DNA of 64,000 nt from Bacteriovoracaceae bacterium (lineage in GTDB: Bacteria; Bdellovibrionota; Bacteriovoracia; Bacteriovoracales; Bacteriovoracaceae), in assembly GCA_023701435.1 (NCBI GenBank), contig JAMPXB010000001.1, forward strand, positions 1 to 64,000. Direction: 5' to 3'. The notes beneath the pieces are model-generated. The model ran no database searches. It was not told the DNA's origin and was given only the letters and a program-made list of their open reading frames with translations. Position numbers and translations under genes: made by a program. Position 1 is the first letter of the stretch; each line of letters begins with the position of its first letter. Of this stretch, positions 8,190 through 16,804 are shown one piece after another.

Positions 8190-8726
8190 TTAATCTTCGA
8201 AAAGAATTCCCTGAACCCCCACGCGCATTTGCATGGTTGCGCCAGTCATCACTTTACTGTTAAGTGCTTCACCAATAGTTGTATTTAATCGCATAGAAGC
8301 ACTGGCCGCTTGTTGTCCACCGCTGCCAACACCGAACCCTGGAGTTCCTGAAACATTGGTGATGTAAGTATAGGCGCTAGCAAGTGAAAAATTTTGTTTG
8401 TCTTTGTTTTCAACGTAAATATCTTTCGGTCCCATAGTATGCGCTGGTGTTAAACACACTACACGCGTGGCCGAATGATATGTAATTTGACTGCAGTTTG
8501 TGTTTCCTATTTTAACCGTAATTCCTAGTTGGAATCCGTCCCCTGTAAGGGTGATATTTGTACCACCGATATAGGCACCTTGATTGGGCGAAATCGAAGT
8601 GATTCTTGGTGGAGCATTCAGTCCTGGATGGAAATTAGGACCTGCCTTCGGGTTTGAACCTAGAGGGTTTTCCTGACAAGAAGAGAGAAGGGCCAGCATT
8701 ACAAACAAGAAGAAGTATTTTTTCAT
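8190..8726 (-). CDS. IPT/TIG-domain lipoprotein
   Basis: The start is set at ATG 8726, overlapping the stop of the upstream barrel gene (ATGA). It gives a lipoprotein signal, MKKYFFLFVMLALLSSC. Residues of about 40-125 form one IPT/TIG immunoglobulin-like domain: PPRITSISPNQGAYIGGTN, LTGDGFQLG, VKIGNTNC and CLTPAH. A Gly/Ala-rich linker (GFGVGSGGQQAASAS) leads to a short tail. TIG domains mediate adhesion or stalk formation at cell surfaces. In this group they often accompany tail-fibre-like proteins, such as the one about 1 kb away. Confidence 0.75.
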   Translation of the reverse strand: MKKYFFLFVMLALLSSCQENPLGSNPKAGPNFHPGLNAPPRITSISPNQGAYIGGTNITLTGDGFQLGITVKIGNTNCSQITYHSATRVVCLTPAHTMGPKDIYVENKDKQNFSLASAYTYITNVSGTPGFGVGSGGQQAASASMRLNTTIGEALNSKVMTGATMQMRVGVQGILFED

Positions 8727-9439
8727 TTGCCAAAGCTCCAAGTAACTCCAAGATTAATACCAAAATCTTTTGTCGTTTTAGTCATGATAGATGAATCTTG
8801 ATTTTCCACACTGTAGTATGTTCGACTTAAAAGTTGGAAGTCTTTAATTCTCTGAGTAATTGACAGACCAGCGAAGTAACGGTTACCGGCCTTGATATTG
8901 TAATTCGAAGTTTTAGATGACATTAAGTAACCTAAGCCTAAATCGGCATAAAGACTAAAGGGCCCTTTGGAATAAAGATTATAAATAGGAGCTAGATTTA
9001 ACTCTGGAATCATGGCCCTTTCCATTTTAAGGTCTGTAATACTCGTAGCACGAATGAAAAGTCTTTCTTGTATGCGACCAGTGAATCTTAAATCCAATCG
9101 GTCCCTGAGCTTTCTTTGATAACCAACTCCAAACCCTTGTAGATTATAAGTTTTAGTTGGCATCTTATCTTCAATTGCTTCATAAGAATGTTTTTCTGTA
9201 CGGTAAAAAAGAAAAGTGCGGTTTTTCTTATCCCATTGTTGTTCCCAAGTAAATTGATAAGCATGATTGATGCGAGAAAGAATTTCGGCCGTTTCGCCTG
9301 TTGTTCTATCTTTCACATCCATTGCTGAATAGAAAAGATCGGTTGTCGCACGTAAAATTCCGAAAGCATCAGAATCTTTTACTCCTGCCGGAGCTGCGGA
9401 TTCTTCAGGAGCTTTTCCTTCAAATTTTTCTTCGGCCAC
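8723..9439 (-). pseudogene. outer-membrane barrel protein lacking its natural start (5' truncated)
   Basis: From GTG 9439 to the stop there are 238 residues with a barrel-like strand pattern (YRTEKHSYEAI, FGVGYQRKL, LYADLGLGYLMSS) ending in GINLGVTWSFGK; a DUF481-like fold is possible. The same frame stays open upstream with protein-like sequence (FVRPNITIRLPVETLPENN, VPNPELKCGAAYF) as far as a stop at 9722-9724. No ATG, GTG or TTG occurs in that stretch and no signal peptide is seen. The true 5' end has therefore been lost, probably where the opposite-strand tail-fibre gene now begins. Use of GTG 9439 would leave an unexported fragment. Confidence 0.6.
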
Positions 9440-9697
9440 TTTCCTAATCTCTGTTTGATCTTTCTTGCGGGCAAAATAAGCAGCACCACATTTAAGTTCA
9501 GGATTTGGAACCGTGAATGAGACTTCATTATTTGTAATGATGTATTCATTGTTCTCTGGAAGAGTTTCAACTGGGAGACGAATAGTTATATTTGGTCTTA
9601 CAAAATTTCCGTTCTCTTTTAGAACTCTCGGATTGACAGCAATTGTTTTCGAAACAGCATTCTTTCTGCCCCAGATCGGGCAAACACCTATCCTGGA

Positions 9698-11002
9698 ATG
9701 AGTTTTTCCGGAGCTGGTGGGTCAATAGGTTCGTTTGCTGCTTGGGCAGGAAATGGAATGCTCTATAATTTCGCAAATCATATTTTTCGAAACTCAGCAG
9801 GTAGTACTGAGTATATGAGGATTAATTCTTCAGGTAACGTCGGGATTGGAACTTCAACCCCGAATGCTAAACTTGCCATAGGTGGTGAGATCTTTGGTTC
9901 GGGATCTCAAAATGGTACAACAGGTGTTTATTTATTCAGAGATATGGCCGCTGCGACAAGCGGTAGCACTTCTTATGGATTAAGATACACAGATAGAGTT
10001 AGCACTGATAATAACCATAAAATTTCACTGGTAACTCAGGGGAGTGATCGTTTAATCATAGACTCTACAGGAAACGTCGGGATAGGAACAAGCATTGCTA
10101 GTTCGAAACTGCACGTTCAAGATGGATCAGTAACCATTAAGGGAACGAATAGCACGCTTACTGTTAAAAATGGAGGAGGCACTCCGAATCCTTTATCAGT
10201 AAATTCAGTGGCATCGTTTGATAACGAAACGCCTGGTGGTGTGGCCATCAATATTTTTGCGGCGTCATCAAATCCTGCGAAAATCTTTTTTGGGAATACA
10301 GCTTCACCAAATCAGGGTTATATTAACTATTTAATTTATAGTCCAACTCCTGTTAACCAGTATATGAGTTTCGGGGTTAACAGTGCAGAGAGAATGCGGA
10401 TTGATTCAACCGGGAATGTCGGGATTGGGACAACTTCTCCTCAAACAACTCTTCAAGTTGCTGGTGTGATTTCTCCTTCAGTGGATAATACTCATACTTT
10501 GGGTAATGCTACTTATCGCTTCACAACGGTCTATGCCACAACTGGAACGATCAATACATCAGACGCCCGCGAGAAAAAAGAAATCAAGGATTCAAATCTG
10601 GGGTTAGATTTTGTGAATAAGCTTCGTCCAGTGTCATACAAGTGGAAGAACGGTGCTGATAATGATGTTTATTATGGTCTCATCGCGCAGGAAACTGAGA
10701 ACGTTTTAAAAGATAAGAAGCTCACTAAAACATCGATTGTTTCTTACGACAAGAAAGCGGATAAATTCGGAGTTCGCTACTCGGAACTAATAGCTCCACT
10801 CATTAAGGCCGTTCAGGAGCTTTATAACAAGTTTACAGGGCATGATGAGGCGTTAGTGGTACAAGGAAGCCAAATTGCTTCTAAGGCCGATAAAGTAGAA
10901 ATGGATGCCTTAAAAACTAAGCTCCAAATCGCCGAGAAAGAAAATGCCATGATTAAGGCCTATCTTTGTAGTAAAGATCCTAAAGCCGTATTTTGTAAGT
11001 AA
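9698..11002 (+). CDS. tail-fibre-like surface protein with S74 self-cleaving chaperone domain (5' end probably truncated)
   Basis: Three repeats of the form RI(D/N)S(S/T)GNVGIGT occur at about residues 41-52, 120-131 and 234-245, as in phage tail fibres and bacterial fibre-like proteins. From residue 288 the sequence SDAREKKEI starts an S74 intramolecular chaperone domain, with Ser288 at the expected self-cleavage site and YYGLIAQE following. A coiled coil (residues 365-425) ends the protein. Such domains trimerise a fibre and then cut themselves off. No signal peptide precedes M9698. The frame is open back to 9620 with fibre-like residues (NTYPGMSF), so the N-terminus seems to be missing. 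Confidence 0.72.
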   Translation: MSFSGAGGSIGSFAAWAGNGMLYNFANHIFRNSAGSTEYMRINSSGNVGIGTSTPNAKLAIGGEIFGSGSQNGTTGVYLFRDMAAATSGSTSYGLRYTDRVSTDNNHKISLVTQGSDRLIIDSTGNVGIGTSIASSKLHVQDGSVTIKGTNSTLTVKNGGGTPNPLSVNSVASFDNETPGGVAINIFAASSNPAKIFFGNTASPNQGYINYLIYSPTPVNQYMSFGVNSAERMRIDSTGNVGIGTTSPQTTLQVAGVISPSVDNTHTLGNATYRFTTVYATTGTINTSDAREKKEIKDSNLGLDFVNKLRPVSYKWKNGADNDVYYGLIAQETENVLKDKKLTKTSIVSYDKKADKFGVRYSELIAPLIKAVQELYNKFTGHDEALVVQGSQIASKADKVEMDALKTKLQIAEKENAMIKAYLCSKDPKAVFCK

Positions 11003-11250
11003 AACAAATGACTTAAAATCAATGAGTAGGACCCTCCAAAATAGTCACCAATTTTAGGTATTTCAGAGCTTCATTTATGTGCTCAGCCTCTGTTTTGGTT
11101 ACAATTTAGTAACCATCCCTTTATTTTTAATGCCAATTTTGGCAAAAAAAAGTGTCTCAATCCAAAAATGGTGACAAAAGTAGCATCATGTCTTTTTCAA
11201 TGATTAAAAAGATAGCAGGAGGAATAATATCCTCCCACTATTTTGAGATA
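11003..11250. other. intergenic with small hairpins
   Basis: A 7-base-pair hairpin (TGGTTAC / GTAACCA, about 11096-11115) followed by a T-rich stretch could terminate the fibre gene weakly. A second dyad (TGCCAA / TTGGCA, about 11131-11145) abuts an A run. No gene was recognised. Confidence 0.35.
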
Positions 11251-11562
11251 TTACATATAAGCGGGCTTAAAGTAATCGTATTTTGTTTTTGTTCTGAGGT
11301 TAAGCGATTGAACGTAAATCATTGTGCTGTCTATGAATGCGTGACCAAGCTGTTCTTTGATCAAAATAATCCCGGCACCAGGTTTTAATAAATTACTGGC
11401 AAGAGAATGTCTGAAGAGATGAGGATAGACTCGCTTTTGAATGTTGGCCTTTAGTGACATCGTTTTTATGATTTTTCTCACATCTTGAGAAAAAAGCTGG
11501 TTATTCTTTCTCGGTGTCGTGAATAGGAAATCATTACTTTGACGAGGAAACGGTTTTAATTT
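11251..11562 (-). pseudogene. tyrosine recombinase, C-terminal fragment
   Basis: The frame encodes PRKNNQLFSQDVRKI and then PHLFRHSLASNLLKPG (HxxR box intact), IKEQLGHAFIDST (Gly-His box) and IYVQSLN (nucleophile Tyr). This is the last 100 or so residues of an integrase. The region with the first catalytic arginine and all N-terminal domains is absent. The frame is separated by a single TAG (11563-11565) from a short reading frame starting at 11652. It differs in sequence from the remnant at 6836-8001, so two different integrases have decayed here. Confidence 0.7.
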
Positions 11563-11652
11563 CTACTGGTCAACTTTCCAAAAACCGGGGGATGCCGTAG
11601 TTAATACTTCAACTGCGAGACTCGCTACAATGTTTCGAAGGATGTTTTTCAT
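11563..11652 (-). CDS. possible 29-residue protein after the XRE regulator
   Basis: ATG 11652 opens a short frame (MKNILRNIVASLAVEVLTTA and then SPGFWKVDQ) that ends at TAG 11563. It lies 25 bases after the regulator's stop and is in the same frame as the integrase fragment. It could be a real small protein of the regulator operon, or the fused leftover of a longer gene interrupted by the TAG. Confidence 0.3.
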   Translation of the reverse strand: MKNILRNIVASLAVEVLTTASPGFWKVDQ

Positions 11653-11677
11653 GATTGCATCCTGTTCAAGATTGAAT

Positions 11678-12001
11678 TCAAGAGCATGAGTTTATCTTCT
11701 GGAAGTCCTTTAATTTTTTTAAACAGTCCTCAGTAATTTTCGTCTTAGCTTGAGTCTGGGCCTTCTTTCCGCTACCAATGGTGATATTCCAATCCTCCCA
11801 AGATAGATCAAGGACATCTAGAAATTTATCAAGGTAGGCTTCTGAGATATTGGCCCTTCCAAGTTCCAGGTGGCTCACGAGAGTGTGAGACACATTTAAG
11901 AGTTCAGCCACTTTTCTCACTGAGAGGCCTTTCATCATTCGCATTTGCTTCAGTGCCTGTGATTCCTTAGTGACGTTAATAATTTTTGTTCTCTTACCCA
12001 T
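11678..12001 (-). CDS. XRE-family transcriptional regulator
   Basis: The protein has 107 residues with a Cro/C1-type helix-turn-helix at about residues 17-72 (LKQMRMMKGLSVRKVAELL, NVSHTLVSHLELGRANIS, AYLDKFLDVLDL) and a lysine-rich tail. An AAGGAGA ribosome site precedes ATG 12001. Upstream lies a region full of inverted repeats (12036-12156) that could be its operators. Repressors of this size commonly control integrative elements, which fits the broken integrase directly downstream. Confidence 0.75.
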   Translation of the reverse strand: MGKRTKIINVTKESQALKQMRMMKGLSVRKVAELLNVSHTLVSHLELGRANISEAYLDKFLDVLDLSWEDWNITIGSGKKAQTQAKTKITEDCLKKLKDFQKINSCS

Positions 12002-12311
12002 AAAAATCTCCTTTCGCAGTGGTAAAACCGATTCGATGTATAGACCCTCTATACAGTCGTGTAACTCAACAAATTCGTGAGGCTATACGACTATAAAGTG
12101 TGTGCTTAGAAGGTTTGTGCTTAGTGAAAATGGCGAGGCTACTCACTAAGCACAAAACTAAGCATAAACAAGTACAACGACAGAGAGGAACAGACAGTCT
12201 CCGCAAGAATTGTGAGGAGCGATCGGACTAAGTATTAGAAACCATTAGTTGTTGAAATTGATGGAAATAAAAAAAGCCTCTGAAGCTTTTAACTATCAGA
12301 GGCTTTAAATT
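12002..12311. promoter_or_regulatory. repeat-rich upstream region of the XRE regulator
   Basis: No gene is present. A perfect inverted repeat (arms 12114-12127 and 12143-12156, 14 bases each, 15-base spacer) contains the element TGCTTAGTGA. Further partial copies of TGCTTAG or CTAAGCA occur at about 12102-12108, 12157-12164 and 12226-12233. A looser dyad of TATAcAGTCGT and ACGACTATA is at 12050-12095. This density suggests operator sites for the adjacent repressor or a recombinase-binding region. The tRNA terminator occupies the high-coordinate end. Confidence 0.5.
12273..12306 (-). terminator. factor-independent terminator of the tRNA-Cys transcript
   Basis: Perfect 11-base arms (12273-12283 and 12296-12306) with a 12-base loop. 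On the minus strand the stem is followed by a T run, and it starts 5 bases beyond the tRNA 3' end. Confidence 0.85.
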
Positions 12312-12389
12312 TGGAGGAGACGTCCGGATTTGAACCGGAGGCTTTACGGTTTTGCAAACCGTTCCCTTGGACCACTCGGGCACGTCTCC
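12312..12389 (-). tRNA. tRNA-Cys (GCA)
   Basis: The minus strand folds as a complete tRNA. The acceptor stem GGAGACG pairs perfectly with CGTCTCC, followed by T and an encoded CCA. The anticodon stem ACGGT/ACCGT encloses TTGCAAA, so the anticodon is GCA (cysteine). The T arm is TCCGG/CCGGA with loop TTCAAAT. Its 3' end faces the decayed island, the usual integration side. I found no second copy of the tRNA end in the window. Confidence 0.93.
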
Positions 12390-12472
12390 AAATCGTTTTA
12401 CAAAGTTTTAAGATTCTCGATGATTCGTGCAAATTTGTCAATAATGCGCAAGGCAGCAAGACGACAATATCA

Positions 12473-13708
12473 TTAAATATTTTCGCCTAAGCCATGCTTC
12501 TTGGCCACTTCATCAAAATGCTGAACAACTTTTTTCGCCCAATTTCTCTTGTCGATATAGCTGCCCGGATAAAAGCTCTTTTTAAAGCCGTAGGCGACGA
12601 TATCTTTAAGGTGCTTAACCGGGATTTCAAAGTTATCCACCGCCAATTGGAATTCGCGGCTAACAGTCGTATTTGAAACCAGACGGTTGTCGGTACAAAT
12701 AGAAACCGACATTCTGTTCTTGAGCATCTCTTTGAAATAGTGATCTTTGATATCTTTGATTTCAGGATTTGTTTGAAGGTTAGAAGTTAAGCACACTTCA
12801 ATTGTTGTTCTCTTGTCGGCAACGAAAGAGATCAGGTCTGAAATGTATTTTTTCTTATCGGTAATCGATGGGTCAGCAATTTTATTCTCGTCAAAGAGAT
12901 AATAGCCGTGACCTAAACGATCGGCGTAGCACTCAGTGATCGCTTGAAAGATACTCTCAGCACCATAAGCCTCACCAGCGTGAACAGTTTTGTGCATGAA
13001 GTTTCTGTGAGCGTAGGCATAGACGTCTTTGAATTTTCCAGGTGGGTAACCTGATTCTTGTCCTGCCAAATCGATTCCTACGATAGGAATTCCTTTTTCA
13101 TCACGGATTTTTACGGCGGCCTTAACCATTTGAAGCGCACCTTCTCTTAAAACTTCCATTTCTTTTGAGAATTCCATGGATTTAAAGAAGCGGGTGTAGA
13201 AAGGAGAGTAACCCTTTGGTCCAAACTTTCTCATGGCACAGCTGATGATCCCGTAATGGAATTCAGGCTTAGAGCCGTTCTTTACAGCATCGCTGTTGTT
13301 GTATTCTTTTTTGGCGCGTTCCAGACCTTTGTAGCAGGCCTCCAGAACGGTTTCCATGGTTAGGCCATTTTCATTATCCACCAAAAGTTGTGGAGCAAAT
13401 CTTGGCTCAATGTAGCATACGCCTTCATTTTGGTTATCGACAGCAAGCTCATAGGAGGCCTGTTCAATATTTTCCAGGTCTCTTAGAGCGGAGCAAGTGT
13501 ATTGAAATCCGTGTAGATAATCCGGAAGACTGGCGTAAGTGTCTTTAAAGACAAGTTCCCGCAGGCCTTCTTCGGTAAAAGATGGGAGTTCAAATTTTAA
13601 TTTTTTTGCCATCTGAATCAGCGAGGGGATTCTTAAAGAACCATCCAGGTGCAAGTGAAGGTCAGATTTTGGCATCTCTTTGATAAAAGCTTCAGTATAT
13701 TTAGTCAT
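12473..13708 (-). CDS. add: adenosine deaminase
   Basis: This 411-residue metal-dependent hydrolase deaminates (deoxy)adenosine to (deoxy)inosine in the cytoplasm, part of purine salvage. Metal and catalytic motifs of the adenosine/AMP deaminase family are present: DLHLHLDGS (H18, H20), TVHAGEAYG (His and the catalytic Glu), RLGHGYYL (catalytic His) and ICTDNRLVSNT (metal Asp). It is longer than the usual 330-350 residues because of an insertion around residues 140-200. Purine salvage fits a bacterium that digests other cells. It is a single gene, divergent from the histidine kinase. Confidence 0.88.
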   Translation of the reverse strand: MTKYTEAFIKEMPKSDLHLHLDGSLRIPSLIQMAKKLKFELPSFTEEGLRELVFKDTYASLPDYLHGFQYTCSALRDLENIEQASYELAVDNQNEGVCYIEPRFAPQLLVDNENGLTMETVLEACYKGLERAKKEYNNSDAVKNGSKPEFHYGIISCAMRKFGPKGYSPFYTRFFKSMEFSKEMEVLREGALQMVKAAVKIRDEKGIPIVGIDLAGQESGYPPGKFKDVYAYAHRNFMHKTVHAGEAYGAESIFQAITECYADRLGHGYYLFDENKIADPSITDKKKYISDLISFVADKRTTIEVCLTSNLQTNPEIKDIKDHYFKEMLKNRMSVSICTDNRLVSNTTVSREFQLAVDNFEIPVKHLKDIVAYGFKKSFYPGSYIDKRNWAKKVVQHFDEVAKKHGLGENI

Positions 13709-13799
13709 TTACCTAAATTACTAGATCCAAAGTTAATTGAACAGAAATTTGAATCTTAAGAATACGATTTTATGGTTTTAACTTATCATTTTAGTATCT

Positions 13800-15800
13800 A
13801 TGGAAAGATTAGAAAAAACTCAATTATTGCAGAAAATCACAGAAAATGTTCCGGGTGTAATATACCAGTTCCAATTGTTCCCAGATGGGCGTGTTTGTTT
13901 TCCTTTTTCCAGTGGAGCGCTGTTTGATATTACCGGAGTCTATCCCAAAGATGTGGTTGAGGATGCCACTCTTGTATTTGATATGATTTTCCCTGACGAT
14001 CTCCATGAACTGCGCGTTTCCATTATGGTATCGGCCGAAACTTTAAACGACTGGGACCATGAATTTAGAGTATGTCATCCAACCCGAGGGGTTCGTTGGG
14101 TCCATGGCTTCTCCCGACCTGAAAAAAGATCTGATCAGAGCGTTCTGTGGCATGGCTTTTTAAATGATATTACGGAACGAAAAAATCTGGAAGAAAAACT
14201 CCTTAAGGCCAGTCGCCTGAATCTTTTAAATGGAAAGATCAACTCGATGATCATTCATGCCAAAGATCATTTGCAACTTTTTGCAGAGGTCTGTCAGATT
14301 CTGGTGCAAGAAGGAGAGTTTAAAATGGCCTGGATTGGGCTCATTGATCCGGCCAAAAAAAAACTGGTGGTGGCCAATAGTTTCGGGGATGAGCATGGCT
14401 ACTTAAAAAAGATTGATCCCATCTCTCTCTCCGAAAAACAAGGTCCACTGGGGCCAAGTGCTCGAAGTATTTTAGAAAAGATGACGGTCGTGAGTAATGA
14501 TTCCGAGAACAATGTCAATTACGTCTTATGGAAAGATATGGCACTCAGAATTGGTTACTACTCCAGTATTTCACTGCCCATTTTTGTTAATGGTATCGTC
14601 ATTGGTAATATCAATATTTATTCCGATAAAGTGAATTATTTTACACACCCAGAATTGAAACTCTTGGAAGAGCTCACACAAAATGTCTCCTATGCCATCT
14701 CTGTGATTGAAAAAGAAAGTGCTTTGGCCATGAGTGAGTTTAGCTTCCGGACTATCTTTGATGAAGCCCCCATGGGCATTGCTTTAATTGATTCAGAGAT
14801 CGGTAGCTTTTATAAAATTAATACAAAATATTTGGAAATTCTTGGTCGAAGTATTGATGAGATAAAAGGTCTTACCTGGATGGAACTGACCCATCCTGAG
14901 GATCTAACTAATGACTTACAACAACTGAGTAATCTGAAGGCGGGGAAAATCTCCGGCTACAAAATGGTCAAAAGGCTCCTGCATTCTGATGGAAGCATTA
15001 TCTGGGCCGAAATTTCGGTGGTGCCTTTTTACTCAAAAGAAACTATGCTGCATTTGTGTATGGTGGAAAACATCTCTGATCGCCTCCGCTATGAAGAAGA
15101 GCTCCGCATGGCCTTAAAGGTAAGAGATGAATTTCTTTCTATCGCTTCCCATGAATTAAAAACTCCGATTACTTCCTTAAAGCTTCAAGTCCAATTAATT
15201 ACCCGTGATTTAAAACGTTCAGAACCTTCTGAGCTTTCTCAGAAATACATCAAGGCACTGGATATGGCCTCTCGCCAGACGGATCGTCTGACATTCCTGG
15301 TGGATAATTTATTGGATGTGACTCGGGTTGAGTCCGGACAATTTAATATCAGGCCCGTGAGATTTAATCTCTCACAAGTTCTGTTGGACACGATTGACCG
15401 TTTCCAAGGACTGCTCTTGGAGGCCAACTGTCCTTTGACCTTGAACGTCTCTCCTGACATTGTGGGTATCTGGGATCAAAACCGTATCGAGCAGGTCCTG
15501 GTAAATCTCATTTCCAATGCTGTCAAATATGCGCCAGAGAAGCCAATCGTCATTGAGCTTAGAGCAGACAGTGATCATGCCGTGTTTCGGATTAAAGATA
15601 GCGGTCCGGGTCTTACAGAGGCCGATAAGAGCAAAATTTTTCAACAGTTTAAGCGGGTGAAGTCTTCACTCAATATCAGCGGACTGGGATTGGGACTATA
15701 TATATCAAAGAAAATTATTGATTCTCACAACGGTCTTATTTTAGTGGATAGTGAAGAGGGTGAGGGAACGATTTTTACAGTAAAACTTCCCCTGGGCTAA
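13800..15800 (+). CDS. PAS-GAF-PAS sensor histidine kinase
   Basis: The 666-residue protein has no transmembrane segment, so it is probably cytoplasmic. Domain order: PAS with PAC tail (about 10-135, ending NDITERKNLEE), GAF (about 150-310), second PAS (about 315-430, ending VENISDRLRYEEEL), HisKA with H451 in SHELKTPITSLK, and HATPase_c with the N box (RIEQVLVNLISNAVKYAPEK), G1 (DSGPGL) and G2 (GLGLGLYISKKI). No response regulator lies beside it, so it is an orphan kinase whose partner must be elsewhere. The signal is unknown. Confidence 0.92.
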   Translation: MERLEKTQLLQKITENVPGVIYQFQLFPDGRVCFPFSSGALFDITGVYPKDVVEDATLVFDMIFPDDLHELRVSIMVSAETLNDWDHEFRVCHPTRGVRWVHGFSRPEKRSDQSVLWHGFLNDITERKNLEEKLLKASRLNLLNGKINSMIIHAKDHLQLFAEVCQILVQEGEFKMAWIGLIDPAKKKLVVANSFGDEHGYLKKIDPISLSEKQGPLGPSARSILEKMTVVSNDSENNVNYVLWKDMALRIGYYSSISLPIFVNGIVIGNINIYSDKVNYFTHPELKLLEELTQNVSYAISVIEKESALAMSEFSFRTIFDEAPMGIALIDSEIGSFYKINTKYLEILGRSIDEIKGLTWMELTHPEDLTNDLQQLSNLKAGKISGYKMVKRLLHSDGSIIWAEISVVPFYSKETMLHLCMVENISDRLRYEEELRMALKVRDEFLSIASHELKTPITSLKLQVQLITRDLKRSEPSELSQKYIKALDMASRQTDRLTFLVDNLLDVTRVESGQFNIRPVRFNLSQVLLDTIDRFQGLLLEANCPLTLNVSPDIVGIWDQNRIEQVLVNLISNAVKYAPEKPIVIELRADSDHAVFRIKDSGPGLTEADKSKIFQQFKRVKSSLNISGLGLGLYISKKIIDSHNGLILVDSEEGEGTIFTVKLPLG

Positions 15801-15815
15801 AAACACCAGGGGAAG
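15786..15815. terminator. hairpin between convergent genes
   Basis: Perfect 10-base arms (15786-15795, 15806-15815) span the kinase stop codon and lie just before the converging gene's stop. No T run follows, so this is a weak terminator candidate. Confidence 0.4.
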
Positions 15816-15823
15816 TCGATCAA

Positions 15824-16804
15824 TTACATACCTAGAATGTGGGCGAACATCAGTGGAGCAACGATGGTTGCATCACTTTCAACGATAAAGCTTGGAGTTT
15901 CCTGAGAAAGTTTACCCCAAGTGATTTTTTCGTTAGGTACAGCTCCAGAATATGAGCCGTATGAAGTTGTTGAATCAGAAATCTGACAGAAGTAACCCCA
16001 TAAACGGATATCATCTTTTTCAAGATCTTGTCTGATCATCGGAACGACACAAATAGGGAAGTCACCAGCAATACCACCGCCAATCTGAAAGAAACCAATT
16101 GAGCTGTGTTCAGCTGTCTTCATGTACCAGTCAGCAAGATAAGTCATGTACTCAATACCAGTTCTGACGGTGTGGACGTTTTTTACTTCTCCTCGCATGC
16201 AAAATGAAGCGTACATATTTCCAAGAGTTGAATCTTCCCAGCCTGGAACAACCATTGGGATGTTCTTTTCAGCAGCGGCCAGCATCCATGAATCTTTTGG
16301 ATCAATCTGAGCATGAGGAGTGAATTTTCCTTTTTTTAGAGCACGGAAGAAAAACTCATGAGGGAAACAACGCTCGCCTTTGGCCTCAGCTTCTTTCCAC
16401 TCATCGGCCATAATGGACCAGATTTTTCTCATTGCTGCTTCTTCAGGGATACAAGTATCGGTGACACGATTGAGGTGGCGATCATAAAGATCTTGCTCAT
16501 CGGCCTTGGTGAGAGAGCGGTAATTAGGAACACGTTCATAGTGATCGTGAGCTACCAGATTATAGATGTCTTCTTCGAGATTTGCACCAGTACAAGAAAT
16601 GGCATGAACCTTATCGTTTCTGATCATTTCGGCCAGTGTAAGACCAAGCTCAGCAGTAGACATAGCACCTGCCAGGGTTACCATCATTTTTCCGCCATTG
16701 GCCAGGTGGGCTTCATAGGCATGAGTTGCGTCCATCATCGCAGCAGCGTTGAAGTGACGGTAATGATGATTCATAAATTGGGAAATAGGACCTTTCGTTG
16801 TCAT
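15824..16804 (-). CDS. deoxyhypusine synthase-family enzyme
   Basis: The 326-residue protein matches the deoxyhypusine synthase fold: LAGAMSTAELGL (NAD site), SCTGANLEEDIYN, IPMVVPGWEDSTLGN, GFFQIGGGIAGD and, near the C-terminus, TWGKLSQETPSFIVESDATI, which keeps the Lys of the catalytic WGK motif. In eukaryotes and archaea the enzyme transfers the butylamine of spermidine to eIF5A. Bacteria lack eIF5A, and their homologues are thought to make homospermidine or related polyamines. It is a single gene with its own promoter and structured leader (16805-16896). Confidence 0.85.
   Translation of the reverse strand: MTTKGPISQFMNHHYRHFNAAAMMDATHAYEAHLANGGKMMVTLAGAMSTAELGLTLAEMIRNDKVHAISCTGANLEEDIYNLVAHDHYERVPNYRSLTKADEQDLYDRHLNRVTDTCIPEEAAMRKIWSIMADEWKEAEAKGERCFPHEFFFRALKKGKFTPHAQIDPKDSWMLAAAEKNIPMVVPGWEDSTLGNMYASFCMRGEVKNVHTVRTGIEYMTYLADWYMKTAEHSSIGFFQIGGGIAGDFPICVVPMIRQDLEKDDIRLWGYFCQISDSTTSYGSYSGAVPNEKITWGKLSQETPSFIVESDATIVAPLMFAHILGM

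Noticed and set aside
6162..12311. Active prophage
   Set aside because: There is no terminase, portal, capsid or lysis gene; the fibre-like protein and integrase fragments alone do not make a prophage.
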